From the NCBI RefSeq assembly GCF_002288525.1, contig NZ_CP023067.1, forward strand, positions 1,860,001 to 1,924,000: a stretch of DNA of 64,000 nt, in the 5' to 3' direction. Made by a program: the position numbers and the translations under genes. Below the pieces are notes generated by a model, which searched no databases, had not been told where the DNA came from, and saw nothing but the letters and a program-made list of their open reading frames with translations. Numbering within the stretch: position 1 is the first letter of the stretch; every line of letters begins with the position of its first letter. Positions 56,374 through 64,000 of the stretch are shown in pieces. This DNA is from Sinorhizobium sojae CCBAU 05684 (GTDB lineage: Bacteria > Pseudomonadota > Alphaproteobacteria > Rhizobiales > Rhizobiaceae).

Positions 56374-57162
56374 ATGTCCGACGAAGAGGCGAACATTTTC
56401 AACCGGCGCATCGTCGTCGTCACCGCCGGCGGCGACAATCCGAACATCATGATCAATGCCCTCGCCGCTCGCTTCGACGACGTCGTCGTCCTGCAGGAAC
56501 AGCCAGAGTCGAAGGCGTTCTTCGTAAGGCGGCGCGCCCGCAAACTCGGCTGGCCGACGGCACTCGGTCAACTGACGACGATGATCCTTTCCCGTTTCGG
56601 CAAGCGCTTCGCGCAACGGCGCGCGGAGGCAATTCTGCGCGCGTATGGCGTGTCCGCAGAGCCCCACCCGTCAGTCCCCGTCCACCGCATCTCGTCGATC
56701 AATGACGCAGAGGGCCACGGGCAACTGCAGGCGCTTCAACCCGCCGTCGTCTTCCTGATCAGTTGCCGCATGCTGAATCCGGAAACGCTTGCGGCCATCC
56801 CCTGCCCGGTCCTCAACTTCCATGCCGGCATCAACCCGCAATATCGCGGCCTGATGGGTGGCTACTGGGCACTCGTCAATGGCGACCCAGAGAATTTCGG
56901 CGCGACCGTGCATCTGGTAGACGAAGGCGTCGATACCGGCGGCATCCTCTATCAGACGCGACAAGTGCCGAGCCCTGGCGACACGATGCACACCTATCCG
57001 CTGCTGCAGACCGCCGCTGCCACCGGTATCGCGGTCCGGGCTATCGAGGATGCACTCGTCGGGAAGCTCCGCCCCATCAATATCGACGCACCGTCGAGGC
57101 AATGGTATCACCCGCCAGTCTGGGTCTGGCTGTCAAACGGCATTCGACGCGGGATCTGGTAG
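56374..57162 (+). CDS. Formyltransferase-family protein
   Basis: The protein has 262 residues. The family's formyl-THF catalytic region is seen as PVLNFHAGINPQYRGLMGGYWAL, with the catalytic Asn-His, and the conserved Asp in VHLVDEGVDTGGILYQ. It is shorter than Fmt and longer than PurN. The acceptor may be an amino sugar or a small amine. Placed after the DUF1638 gene (227 bp), it may serve the one-carbon locus, or the surface polysaccharide genes downstream. Confidence 0.78.
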   Translation: MSDEEANIFNRRIVVVTAGGDNPNIMINALAARFDDVVVLQEQPESKAFFVRRRARKLGWPTALGQLTTMILSRFGKRFAQRRAEAILRAYGVSAEPHPSVPVHRISSINDAEGHGQLQALQPAVVFLISCRMLNPETLAAIPCPVLNFHAGINPQYRGLMGGYWALVNGDPENFGATVHLVDEGVDTGGILYQTRQVPSPGDTMHTYPLLQTAAATGIAVRAIEDALVGKLRPINIDAPSRQWYHPPVWVWLSNGIRRGIW

Positions 57163-57468
57163 AGCTTCAGCGTTTCGGCCAAGACTTGCAGCGTCCCCTG
57201 TGTCTCCTGAAGATGCACGACGCCATTGAACGCGGCGAGTATCTGAACTATTGAAAAATGGAGGCCTTACAGAGCCACGCGTCTTTCAGACGCTTTCAGA
57301 CGCGCAAACATCCTGTAACTCTTTGAAGCTGCGCATCGAGATTCCCGGAAACCGGTCGGATTTCCGGCCGAGACGCCCAATGGCTCAAGTTGAACCTTTT
57401 TTCTGCACGGCCGTTTAATTCGTTTCCATTACCGTGCCTGTCATGTTGGCGAAGCAGGAGATCCAGCC
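57163..57468. other. Intergenic region with a mosaic repeat
   Basis: The 306 bp include a RIME-like repeat at 57269-57380 and, after it, an AT-richer stretch (about 57390-57420) that may be the promoter of the lipoprotein gene at 57469. No gene is seen. Confidence 0.5.
57269..57380. repeat. RIME-like mosaic repeat
   Basis: ACAGAGCCACGCGTCTTTCA with a short duplication (CGTCTTTCAGACGCTTTCAG), then TAACTCTTTGAAGCTGCGCA and GGATTTCCGGCCGAGACGC. More diverged than the other copies. Confidence 0.75.
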
Positions 57469-57777
57469 GTGAAAACGCAGACAGGAAATTCGGCCGAGTT
57501 GCTCGGCAACCGCAGCACTGTTGTGCGCGGCATTTTCGCTCTACTCGTCGCAGCGACAGCGTCGGCGTGCTCGGCAGTGGCGGATCAGAGTATCCAGACC
57601 TCATCCCTGACGAAAGACCTCGGCTACCCCGTCTCCACCAGCGAGCCCCTTGCGGCCAAGCGGGTCGCCATCACTCAAAAGACCAGCAAACTCGAACGCA
57701 CCGCCTATCTCGGCCGCGCACCTTATATCTGCACACCGAGCGGTTTCGGCAGCACGTCGCGCTGCTTCCTTCGCTAG
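57469..57777 (+). CDS. Small predicted lipoprotein of unknown function
   Basis: The protein has 102 residues. A hydrophobic segment (GIFALLVAATASAC) ends in a plausible lipobox ASAC (Cys34). The rest is Thr/Ser-rich and ends YICTPSGFGSTSRCFLR with two cysteines that could pair. Start GTG with AGGAG upstream. The TAG stop lies in the first bases of a mosaic repeat. I do not recognise a named family. Confidence 0.65.
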   Translation: MKTQTGNSAELLGNRSTVVRGIFALLVAATASACSAVADQSIQTSSLTKDLGYPVSTSEPLAAKRVAITQKTSKLERTAYLGRAPYICTPSGFGSTSRCFLR

Positions 57778-57826
57778 CGCACCGGCCCGAAACCATTTTC
57801 GGAAAGCTCGGTGCGCGGCGCTGTAG
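57772..57826. repeat. Partial RIME-like mosaic repeat
   Basis: CGCTAGCGCACCGGCCCGAA, then TTCGGAAAGCTCGGTGCG and GGCGCTGTAG. It looks like a full copy with the middle deleted. It provides the stop codon of the lipoprotein gene. Confidence 0.75.
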
Positions 57827-57910
57827 GCCCGAACCAGCGCTGACCGGCGCCGACCACAGCCATGCTGACCGGATTCCTGACACCGGTGCTCTGTTCGAAC
57901 CGCGCCCGGA

Positions 57911-58426
57911 TCATTCGGCCTTGTCGAGACGTGAAACGATCCGGGCCAAGCGCGCACTCACATAGTTGCCGCGCCGCAGTTTGGTGAATTCGTCGTCAGC
58001 TTTCGCGGGTGCGTTCTTGAAAACATACCATTCGCCGGCCGGTTCACGCTTCTGGAGGATGACGCCGCCCTGCTTGCGATGGCTGAAGCAGGTCGTTGCG
58101 GGAGCCGAGCCGTCCTTGGCATGCCACTCGGCCCTGAAGCAGAGCTTTCCTCGACCGGTGATGAACCAGCGGCCCACGCCGTAGGAGGGAGTGCCATTCT
58201 CGCTCGACCAGGCGGTAAACCGGCGCTCCCGCGCGGAGAAGTATCCCGCACCCGCTTTCCAGATCCACGACTTTTGGCCGTAGAGCCTGTAGAGCTCCTT
58301 GTGCGTCAGCGGTGTTGCCCTTTGAGGGTTCACGCGGCCGCCCGCAGCCTCGGCGGCCGATGTCGCACCCCCCATTGCCACGGCAATAGCGACGATCAAC
58401 GATAGTGTGCGAAGGGACGACTTCAT
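57911..58426 (-). CDS. Secreted DUF995 protein (copy 1)
   Basis: The protein has 171 residues. A signal peptide (residues ~1-28, ending AAEA) is followed by a DUF995 domain: TPLTHKELYRLYGQKSW, GVGRWFITGRGKLCFRAEWH, CFSHRK and REPAGEWYVFK. Two conserved cysteines may form a disulfide. It is paralogous to the protein at 59496-60083. Start at MKSSLRTLSLIV; the longer frame is encoded by the mosaic repeat. It follows the polysaccharide operon on the same strand. Confidence 0.85.
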   Translation of the reverse strand: MKSSLRTLSLIVAIAVAMGGATSAAEAAGGRVNPQRATPLTHKELYRLYGQKSWIWKAGAGYFSARERRFTAWSSENGTPSYGVGRWFITGRGKLCFRAEWHAKDGSAPATTCFSHRKQGGVILQKREPAGEWYVFKNAPAKADDEFTKLRRGNYVSARLARIVSRLDKAE

Positions 58427-58448
58427 CTCATGCCTCCTCTCGACGGCT

Positions 58449-58549
58449 ACAGCGCCGGACGTCCTTAGACGCGCAACGGACCCTGTAACTCCTTGAATCT
58501 GCGCATCGATCTTTCCGAAATCGGGGACGATTTCGGGCCGATGCGCTAG
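58449..58549. repeat. RIME-like mosaic repeat inside the polysaccharide operon
   Basis: ACAGCGCCGGACGTCCTTAG, TGTAACTCCTTGAATCTGCG, CCGAAATCGGGGACGATTTC and the terminal GCGCTAG. It separates the GH26-like gene from the first DUF995 gene and supplies the GH26 stop codon. Confidence 0.85.
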
Positions 58550-59499
58550 TTGCCAGTTTCGCGAACGACCCGCCAGTCGGGCCGTCCGTAGCCGCGCGGC
58601 CATGGATAGACTTCGCGGTCGTTGAAGTAGACCACCGCCGTGAGTTCCGGGAATTCGTCATGGCGCGATGCCACGCTTGCCGCCCAATCCGCCACATAGG
58701 AGGCATCCCCCTCGTAGCCGAGCTCTGCCACCATGATCGGCTTGCCGTAGCCCTTTACCCGCTCATAGCCGGGTGCCAGCCGTTCCGGAAACGACTGGTC
58801 TCGACCGGTGGTGCCGCGGTCGTATTCCTGATAGCCGAACACCGACAGTCCGATGACGTCCACGACATCGTCCCCGGGATAAAAGACCTCCAACCCCGGA
58901 TTGCCCTTGGGCGACCACATGAATCGAGCGTCCTTCACATGCGCCCGGCACACCGTCACCATGCGCCGGTAGGCCGCCTTGAATTCCTCACCTGACCAGT
59001 GCGACCAGGAGAACTGGTTGTCCGTCTCATCCATTTCCTGGCCCCACCTGATGATTATGGGGCTTTTCAGACCGGCGGCCGTGGAACAGACCGCTGCCAT
59101 GTACTCATCGCGCTCCCCGTTCAGAATGCTCCGCAAGAGCTCCCGCTCAGTGACGCGCCATTCAGGCGACCAGGACCAGGGCTCGACCGTGATCATCAGA
59201 GTGCGTCCACGTGCGCGCGCATAATCGTCGGCAAGCGCCAAGGTCGATAGTTCGACGTCTTCCCAGGGCAGGAACAGATGCTCGATCTTGGACTGCGACG
59301 GCCCGCCGAAATCGCCATGGGGATCGTAGGCCCCGAAGTCGATGGAATCTTCCGTCAGCACGGGGCGCTTCTGTGACGGCATCGCCTTGGTGGCCGAAGC
59401 CGCCTCCGCAATGCCGCGCGGCATGCTGGCCGCCAGGACGGTGCCAGACAGCAGCAGGCCCATGCATGAAAGGGTGATAGCCTTTATCCTGTTGTTCAT
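58546..59499 (-). CDS. Secreted GH26-like glycoside hydrolase (endo-glycanase)
   Basis: The protein has 317 residues. A signal peptide (residues ~1-24) precedes a TIM-barrel with IIIRWGQEMDE (acid/base Glu) and PIMVAELGYEG (nucleophile Glu), as in GH26. RTLMITVEPWSWSPEW is a substrate-cleft segment. In polysaccharide operons such enzymes trim or release the nascent chain. Its start overlaps the stop of the upstream DUF995 gene (ATGA). Confidence 0.85.
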   Translation of the reverse strand: MNNRIKAITLSCMGLLLSGTVLAASMPRGIAEAASATKAMPSQKRPVLTEDSIDFGAYDPHGDFGGPSQSKIEHLFLPWEDVELSTLALADDYARARGRTLMITVEPWSWSPEWRVTERELLRSILNGERDEYMAAVCSTAAGLKSPIIIRWGQEMDETDNQFSWSHWSGEEFKAAYRRMVTVCRAHVKDARFMWSPKGNPGLEVFYPGDDVVDVIGLSVFGYQEYDRGTTGRDQSFPERLAPGYERVKGYGKPIMVAELGYEGDASYVADWAASVASRHDEFPELTAVVYFNDREVYPWPRGYGRPDWRVVRETGN

Positions 59500-60083
59500 T
59501 GCACACCTCCAACCTGGTCCGCCTCGGGTCGCGGACGAATGCTGTTTTCTCCCGAAATCTGAATGATGGGGAGCCTCGCGCTGACCAGATCCTTTTTTAC
59601 GAGCCGAAAGAACTCGTCGTCGGCCACCGGCCGGGCGTGTTTGAAAATGTACCAGTCACCGGCGGGCTCTCGCCTCTGGTAGATGGTGCCGTCCAGCACA
59701 CGGTGGCTGAAGCAGGTCTTGTCCTGGGCCGCCTCACCCTGGCTGTGCCAGGTTGCCTTGAGGCAGAGCATGCCGCTGTCCGTGACGATCCAGCGACCCT
59801 CGGCCCAGGTCGCTTTCTTGCCGTCCTGCGCCCAGGCCCTGAACAGGCGGCCTTCATCCCGCATGAAACCCGCGCCGTCCTGCCATTTCCAGCTCTTGCC
59901 GCGAAACATCATGTAAAGCTCCACCCCTGTCATCGGGCGGGCGCCGCTCGGAACGACCGCCTCCGCCGCCACAGGAGATGCAAGGAGGAAGGCAGCCGGC
60001 ATGAGACAGACGGCAGCGCGCGTGGGGAGCATGCCACGTAAACCGCCGCGTCCGGCGTGCCGATTTATCGATGTTGCTGCCAT
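59496..60083 (-). CDS. Secreted DUF995 protein (copy 2)
   Basis: The protein has 195 residues. The signal peptide lies near residues 18-42 (CLMPAAFLLASPVAAEA), after a basic leader, so an internal ATG at 60032 may be the true start. The DUF995 domain repeats the pattern of copy 1: TGVELYMMFRGKSWKW, EGRWIVTDSGMLCLKATWH, CFSHRV, REPAGDWYIFK. The gene overlaps the glycosyltransferase gene by 19 bp and the hydrolase gene by 4 bp. Confidence 0.85.
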   Translation of the reverse strand: MAATSINRHAGRGGLRGMLPTRAAVCLMPAAFLLASPVAAEAVVPSGARPMTGVELYMMFRGKSWKWQDGAGFMRDEGRLFRAWAQDGKKATWAEGRWIVTDSGMLCLKATWHSQGEAAQDKTCFSHRVLDGTIYQRREPAGDWYIFKHARPVADDEFFRLVKKDLVSARLPIIQISGENSIRPRPEADQVGGVQ

Positions 60084-61948
60084 CGTTCGTTCCTTAAGCC
60101 TGCCTCGTCGTCTTCCGCCGCCGTCGAAACCCAGCGGGGTCGGAAAACGATCCTGCGCAGTCTCGCACCCCCCAGCCCGGCACCGGCTACCGCATAGCGC
60201 TCTTCGAATATGCGCAGGCGCCCCGTCCCCCAGGTGAGTGCCTCAAGTCCTTCCTTTCCGTGCTCCGCGGTTGCGATCCCGGGCAAGGCGACGAGTGCTG
60301 CAAGCCCGACCGCCATGGTCGGCCGATAGAAACGCGGTGCCTTGGCGAGCGTGTTCTCCTGCGCATGGCGCGCGACGATGACGAGAAGCAGCATTGAGTA
60401 GATCGCCGCATTGAGGATCGCGAAGAGATAGAAGCCCTGGGCCTTGTCGGCATTGCTGACGATGAGGACCGGCAGCGCTGCTCCGACGGCGAGTACCACA
60501 TACGGCGCCAGCACGCGCAAGGGCAGCGGATCGACTTGGGACGCCCCCTTCGGCGTGACGCGAAAATCCACGAACGATCCGGTGAGCCAGTCGCGCAGAG
60601 CCGCCGCCGTGCCGGCAAGAGCCCAGGGCCAACGGGCAAGGAGGAAAAACATGGATTCCCAGCTCAAAACCTTCGCCTCGCGGGGGCGGAAGGTGCCGCA
60701 CGCCCGCCAGCGATAGGCCAGGAACACGAGGGTGATCGAAAGCGGTGCAAAATGGAGCAGGAAATCCGGATAGGTGACCGCGACGAAGGTCTCGCCGCGC
60801 GCGAGCGCGATCGTCGGCATCACATACATCGCGGCCATGAAGCAGGCGAAAAGCGGATACCAGAGCTGCGAAAAGAGGAACTGGAATTTCAGCCGCAGCG
60901 GCAGCCGAGGCACCAGACGCGGCGAATATTGCAGCAGCAGCGTGACCAGGCTGCGCGACCACTGGAACTCCTGGGTAACCAGATCGGCAAAAGTGCGCGG
61001 CCCGTCGCCGTGCGCGATGGCATCGAGCGCGTGTACGCCGCGCCAGCCGGCGGCGTTCATCATCAATGTCGTCGAATGATCCTCCGCCAGTTCGGGTCCG
61101 AGGCCGCCGATACCCTTGAGCGCCGCAGTGCGCACCGCATAGTGAGAACCGATGCAGAGCGGAGCGAGGCCGCCATTGTAGCCGGCCTGCAGCGAGCCAT
61201 GCATGCTCGCTTCTGCGTAGAGCCGCCCGCGGGCCGACCAGCTCTCGGCCGCGTTCCGGTCGCAGATGCTGGGCGCGGAGACATAACCCACTTTCGGATC
61301 GGCAAAGGGCCGCAGCATCTCGCGGAGATAGCCGGGCTCGGGGACGTGATCCGCGTCGAGTTGGGCGACGAAATCATAGCGATCATAGCCGTAATGGTCG
61401 TAGAAGAACGCGAGGTTGCCTTCCTTGCAACGCGTGCGCCGCGGCCATGTGGCCCGGTGGTAATCGCTGCGTCCCCTCCGGGTGGAGACGAACACGGCGT
61501 GCCTCCGGCACCAGTCCAGCGTCGCCTCCGACGGGTCCTCGTCCGCGAGCCAGGTGTCGTGCGGCACATCCTGGGCGAGCATCGCTTTCAATGTTTCCGA
61601 TACGACGGAAAAGGGCTCGGACGGTGCCTTGGTGACGACCATCGCGACACGGCTGCCTTCCGGCAGCCGCAGCGCGCCGTCCGGCTTCGCCGCACGGTAG
61701 AAGACAGCTATGAAATAGGCCGGCAGAAGGGTGACCCAGGCAAGGACCGCCGTCACGGCGATGCTGCCGAAGGCGTTCACATGGTGGCGCGGCTCCAGCC
61801 ACCAGTTCCAGAAGTAAACGAGAGAGGCAATCCAGAGACCCGCTCCGGCCAGATATTCGACGCGGCGATAGCCCGTAAACAGCGGGACGAGCAGCGGTTC
61901 GCCGCCGCGCCCACTGTCCGTTCTCCCGCTGGGGCCAAGGCGGGTCAT
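60065..61948 (-). CDS. Processive GT2 glycosyltransferase (cellulose-synthase-like)
   Basis: The protein has 627 residues. Two N-terminal membrane helices are followed by a cytosolic GT-A domain with DEDPSE, AQLDADHVPE (DxD), LAEDHSTT (catalytic Asp) and QEFQWSRS (the QxxRW motif in diverged form), then about five C-terminal helices. It probably polymerises and exports a glycan built from the UDP-pentoses made by the two upstream enzymes. It starts with an ATGA overlap. Confidence 0.88.
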   Translation of the reverse strand: MTRLGPSGRTDSGRGGEPLLVPLFTGYRRVEYLAGAGLWIASLVYFWNWWLEPRHHVNAFGSIAVTAVLAWVTLLPAYFIAVFYRAAKPDGALRLPEGSRVAMVVTKAPSEPFSVVSETLKAMLAQDVPHDTWLADEDPSEATLDWCRRHAVFVSTRRGRSDYHRATWPRRTRCKEGNLAFFYDHYGYDRYDFVAQLDADHVPEPGYLREMLRPFADPKVGYVSAPSICDRNAAESWSARGRLYAEASMHGSLQAGYNGGLAPLCIGSHYAVRTAALKGIGGLGPELAEDHSTTLMMNAAGWRGVHALDAIAHGDGPRTFADLVTQEFQWSRSLVTLLLQYSPRLVPRLPLRLKFQFLFSQLWYPLFACFMAAMYVMPTIALARGETFVAVTYPDFLLHFAPLSITLVFLAYRWRACGTFRPREAKVLSWESMFFLLARWPWALAGTAAALRDWLTGSFVDFRVTPKGASQVDPLPLRVLAPYVVLAVGAALPVLIVSNADKAQGFYLFAILNAAIYSMLLLVIVARHAQENTLAKAPRFYRPTMAVGLAALVALPGIATAEHGKEGLEALTWGTGRLRIFEERYAVAGAGLGGARLRRIVFRPRWVSTAAEDDEAGLRNERWQQHR

Positions 61949-62931
61949 GACCGCACCTCCAGCCCGAAGAACGGCGCAGCCGTTCGCACGATCGTCTCGA
62001 GGTCTGAGAATTGCGGCAGGAAACCGAGACTGCGATGCGCAAGGCTCGCATCCGCATAGAGCACCGGCGGATCGCCGGAGCGCCGCTGGTGAAACACGAC
62101 CGGAACCGCGCGGCCGGTCCGTTCGCCGATCGTGCGAAGAACCTCCTTGATCGAAAGCCCGCGGCCGGTACCGAGATTGAGCGCGAGGCTACCGCCCCCG
62201 TTTTCGAGATACCGATAGGCAAGCACATGGGCGAGCGCGAGATCTGCCACATGAACATAATCGCGTATGCATGTCCCATCGGGCGTGTCGTAGTCGTCGC
62301 CGAATACCTCCAGATGTGGGATCTTACCAGCCGCGGCCATCAGCGCCCGCGGGATGAGATGCGTCTCCGGATCGTGCCATTCGCCGAGGTCGCCTTCCGG
62401 ATCGGCTCCGCAGGCGTTGAAATATCGGAGCGACACGTAGCTGAGGCCGAAGGCCGCGCCATAGTCCGCGAGCATGTGCTCGGCGATCAGCTTGGTCTTG
62501 CCGTAGGGGTTGATCGGCTGCTGCGGCGTCGCCTCGTCGATCGGCAGCACCTTCGGAATGCCATAGGTGGCGCAGCTCGACGAAAAGATGAACTTGCCGA
62601 GGCGCGTCGCCCGGCATGCGTCGAGGAGTGACAGCATGCCACGGACATTGTTGTTGTAATATTTCGCAGGGTCGGCGACGGACTCGCCGACATAGGCAGA
62701 CGCCGCGAAATGAATGACGGCGATCGGTCGATATTGTTCGATGACGTCGATCAGACGGCTCGTGTCGAGAACATCCCCGTGAACGAACGGCCCCCAGCGC
62801 ACCGCGGAGCGGTTACCGGTCGTCAGGTTGTCGTACACCACCGGCTCGATCCCGGCCAGGCGGAGAAACTTCGCAGTATGGCTGCCGATGTAGCCGGCAC
62901 CACCCGTGACAAGGATACGCGGGGCGATCAT
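61945..62931 (-). CDS. UDP-sugar 4-epimerase (UDP-xylose/UDP-glucose type)
   Basis: An extended SDR of 328 residues. NAD motif TGGAGYIGSHTAK, Ser in FSSSCATYG, and YGKTK (YxxxK). It is close to GalE, but sits directly behind a UDP-glucuronate decarboxylase, so conversion of UDP-xylose to UDP-arabinose (Uxe) is likely, perhaps with UDP-galactose activity too. Its ATG overlaps the stop of the decarboxylase gene by one base. Confidence 0.88.
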   Translation of the reverse strand: MIAPRILVTGGAGYIGSHTAKFLRLAGIEPVVYDNLTTGNRSAVRWGPFVHGDVLDTSRLIDVIEQYRPIAVIHFAASAYVGESVADPAKYYNNNVRGMLSLLDACRATRLGKFIFSSSCATYGIPKVLPIDEATPQQPINPYGKTKLIAEHMLADYGAAFGLSYVSLRYFNACGADPEGDLGEWHDPETHLIPRALMAAAGKIPHLEVFGDDYDTPDGTCIRDYVHVADLALAHVLAYRYLENGGGSLALNLGTGRGLSIKEVLRTIGERTGRAVPVVFHQRRSGDPPVLYADASLAHRSLGFLPQFSDLETIVRTAAPFFGLEVRS

Positions 62932-63977
62932 CAGGCCGGCTCCAGGACTTGCCGCTTCGGCAGGGAAAGAAGTTCGTCGAAATAGCGGATGGTTTGGGCA
63001 AGGCCCTCCGTCAGGTCGACGGTCGGACGCCAGCCGAGCTCGCTGGTCGCCCGGGAGATGTCCGGGCGGCGCTGTCGCGGATCGTCGGCAGGCAGGGGCT
63101 GGCGGACGATCCTTGACCGAGAGCCGGTCAACTGGATCACCTGTTCCGCGAGTTCGCCGATCGTAAACTCCCCGGGATTGCCAAGATTGACCGGTCCGGT
63201 GAGCGACGATGGCGACGCCATCACCCGGACGAACCCGTCTATCAGGTCGTCGACGAAACAGAAGGAACGGGTCTGCGAACCGTCGCCATATACGGTGATG
63301 TCCTCACCCCTCAGCGCCTGGACGATGAAGTTGGACACGACGCGGCCGTCGTCCGGGCGCATCCTGGGACCGTAGGTATTGAAGATGCGAACGACTTTGA
63401 TTTCGACCCCTCGCGCCTTGTGGAAGTCGAAAAACAGCGTTTCGGCGCAGCGCTTGCCCTCGTCGTAGCAAGAGCGCGGGCCAAAGGGATTGACGTTGCC
63501 CCAATAGCTTTCCACCTGCGGATGAACATGCGGATCGCCATAGACCTCGGACGTCGAGGCCTGCAGGATGCGCGCCCTGTGGCGGGCAGCAAGTTCCAGC
63601 AGGTTGAGCGACCCGATCACACAGGTCTTTGTCGTTTGAATCGGATCGGCCTGGTAGTGCGGCGGCGATGCCGGGCAGGCGAGATTGTAGATTTCGTCCA
63701 CCTCGAGATCGATCGGCTCCACGATGTCGTGGGAGATGACGCGAAAGCTGTCGAAGCGCTTCAGCCAAGCGATATTGCGTCTCAACCCCGTCGAGAAGTT
63801 GTCGACGCAGACGACCTCGTGTCCGGTGCCGAGAAGCAGTTCGCAGAGATGCGACCCCAGGAAGCCGGCGCCCCCGGTAACGAGTATTTTCTTTTGTCGT
63901 TTCCGAGGGCGCCCTGAACCACCATTATCCTTCTTGGCTGGCAAAATACTACTTGCGTCGTTGCGAAAATAGTTCAC
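62931..63977 (-). CDS. UDP-glucuronic acid decarboxylase (Uxs)
   Basis: An extended SDR of 348 residues. NAD motif [13 protein letters not shown], the [14 protein letters not shown] segment, the Tyr-Lys pair in [10 protein letters not shown], and FNTYGPRM are the signature of UXS enzymes, which make UDP-xylose from UDP-glucuronate. It is the first gene of the polysaccharide operon and starts 23 bp from the window edge, so its promoter lies mostly outside. The lysine-rich N-terminal ~28 residues are not part of the core. Confidence 0.92.
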   Translation of the reverse strand: MNYFRNDASSILPAKKDNGGSGRPRKRQKKILVTGGAGFLGSHLCELLLGTGHEVVCVDNFSTGLRRNIAWLKRFDSFRVISHDIVEPIDLEVDEIYNLACPASPPHYQADPIQTTKTCVIGSLNLLELAARHRARILQASTSEVYGDPHVHPQVESYWGNVNPFGPRSCYDEGKRCAETLFFDFHKARGVEIKVVRIFNTYGPRMRPDDGRVVSNFIVQALRGEDITVYGDGSQTRSFCFVDDLIDGFVRVMASPSSLTGPVNLGNPGEFTIGELAEQVIQLTGSRSRIVRQPLPADDPRQRRPDISRATSELGWRPTVDLTEGLAQTIRYFDELLSLPKRQVLEPA

Positions 63978-64000
63978 CGAAAAGCCCCAGATAATATTTG

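Overview
The window looks like chromosomal (or chromid) DNA of a high-GC alphaproteobacterium of the Sinorhizobium/Ensifer group. The evidence is the acpXL-fabZXL-fabF2XL-fabF1XL-adh-lpxXL cluster for the very-long-chain fatty acid of rhizobial lipid A, a fixNOQP (cbb3 oxidase) operon with FixK/FNR boxes, aerobic cobalamin genes ordered as in the organism once called Pseudomonas denitrificans, and many copies of a RIME-like intergenic mosaic repeat. I cannot resolve the species from sequence alone. No tRNA, rRNA, insertion sequence, phage or CRISPR array was seen.

Layout. 0-3 kb: the 3' end of a VOC-family gene, a GlxA-type regulator and a divergent SAM methyltransferase. 3-9 kb: microaerobic respiration, with fixNOQP facing a hemerythrin-like gene across one FixK-type box, a 28-residue membrane peptide downstream of fixP, a membrane protein behind a probable EcfG/RpoE2 stress promoter, and a PAS protein. 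9.5-15 kb: the lipid A VLCFA cluster, with a terminator between acpXL and the rest. 15-17.5 kb: hemN and fnrN, divergent around two FNR boxes. 17.5-35.3 kb: cobalamin synthesis in three blocks (cobEABCD; cobPWNO behind a cobalamin riboswitch; cobQ), interrupted by a TSUP transporter and by a convergent FecR-domain protein/CHASE2 adenylate cyclase pair.

35.7-42 kb: a betaine-type ABC binding protein and ATPase with no permease between them, a GNAT-like protein, betaine-homocysteine methyltransferase (bmt), a small unknown and a phosphodiester-glycosidase-like protein. 42.2-51.3 kb: an L-fucose-type catabolic and uptake operon with a divergent IclR regulator, plus a GST, bracketed by two oppositely oriented mosaic repeats. 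51.3-57.2 kb: a corrinoid methyltransferase locus (Fe-S protein, non-pyrrolysine MttB-family protein, corrinoid protein, DUF1638, formyltransferase-like) with an entericidin-type lipoprotein. 57.5-64 kb: a small lipoprotein, then a polysaccharide operon (UDP-glucuronate decarboxylase, UDP-sugar 4-epimerase, processive GT2, two DUF995 proteins, a GH26-like hydrolase). It resembles, from memory, the c-di-GMP-controlled arabinose-containing polysaccharide locus of S. meliloti.

How it fits together. Two themes recur. One is low-oxygen life: cbb3 oxidase, HemN, FnrN and a hemerythrin-like protein. The other is B12-dependent or betaine-dependent one-carbon traffic: cobalamin synthesis, betaine uptake, BHMT, and an MttB/corrinoid-protein pair that probably demethylates a quaternary amine. 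The most promising less-described items are the MttB locus with its 2x[4Fe-4S]-like neighbour as a candidate corrinoid activator, the cysteine-less FabF2XL, the 28-residue peptide after fixP, and the use of mosaic repeats as island borders and as donors of stop codons.
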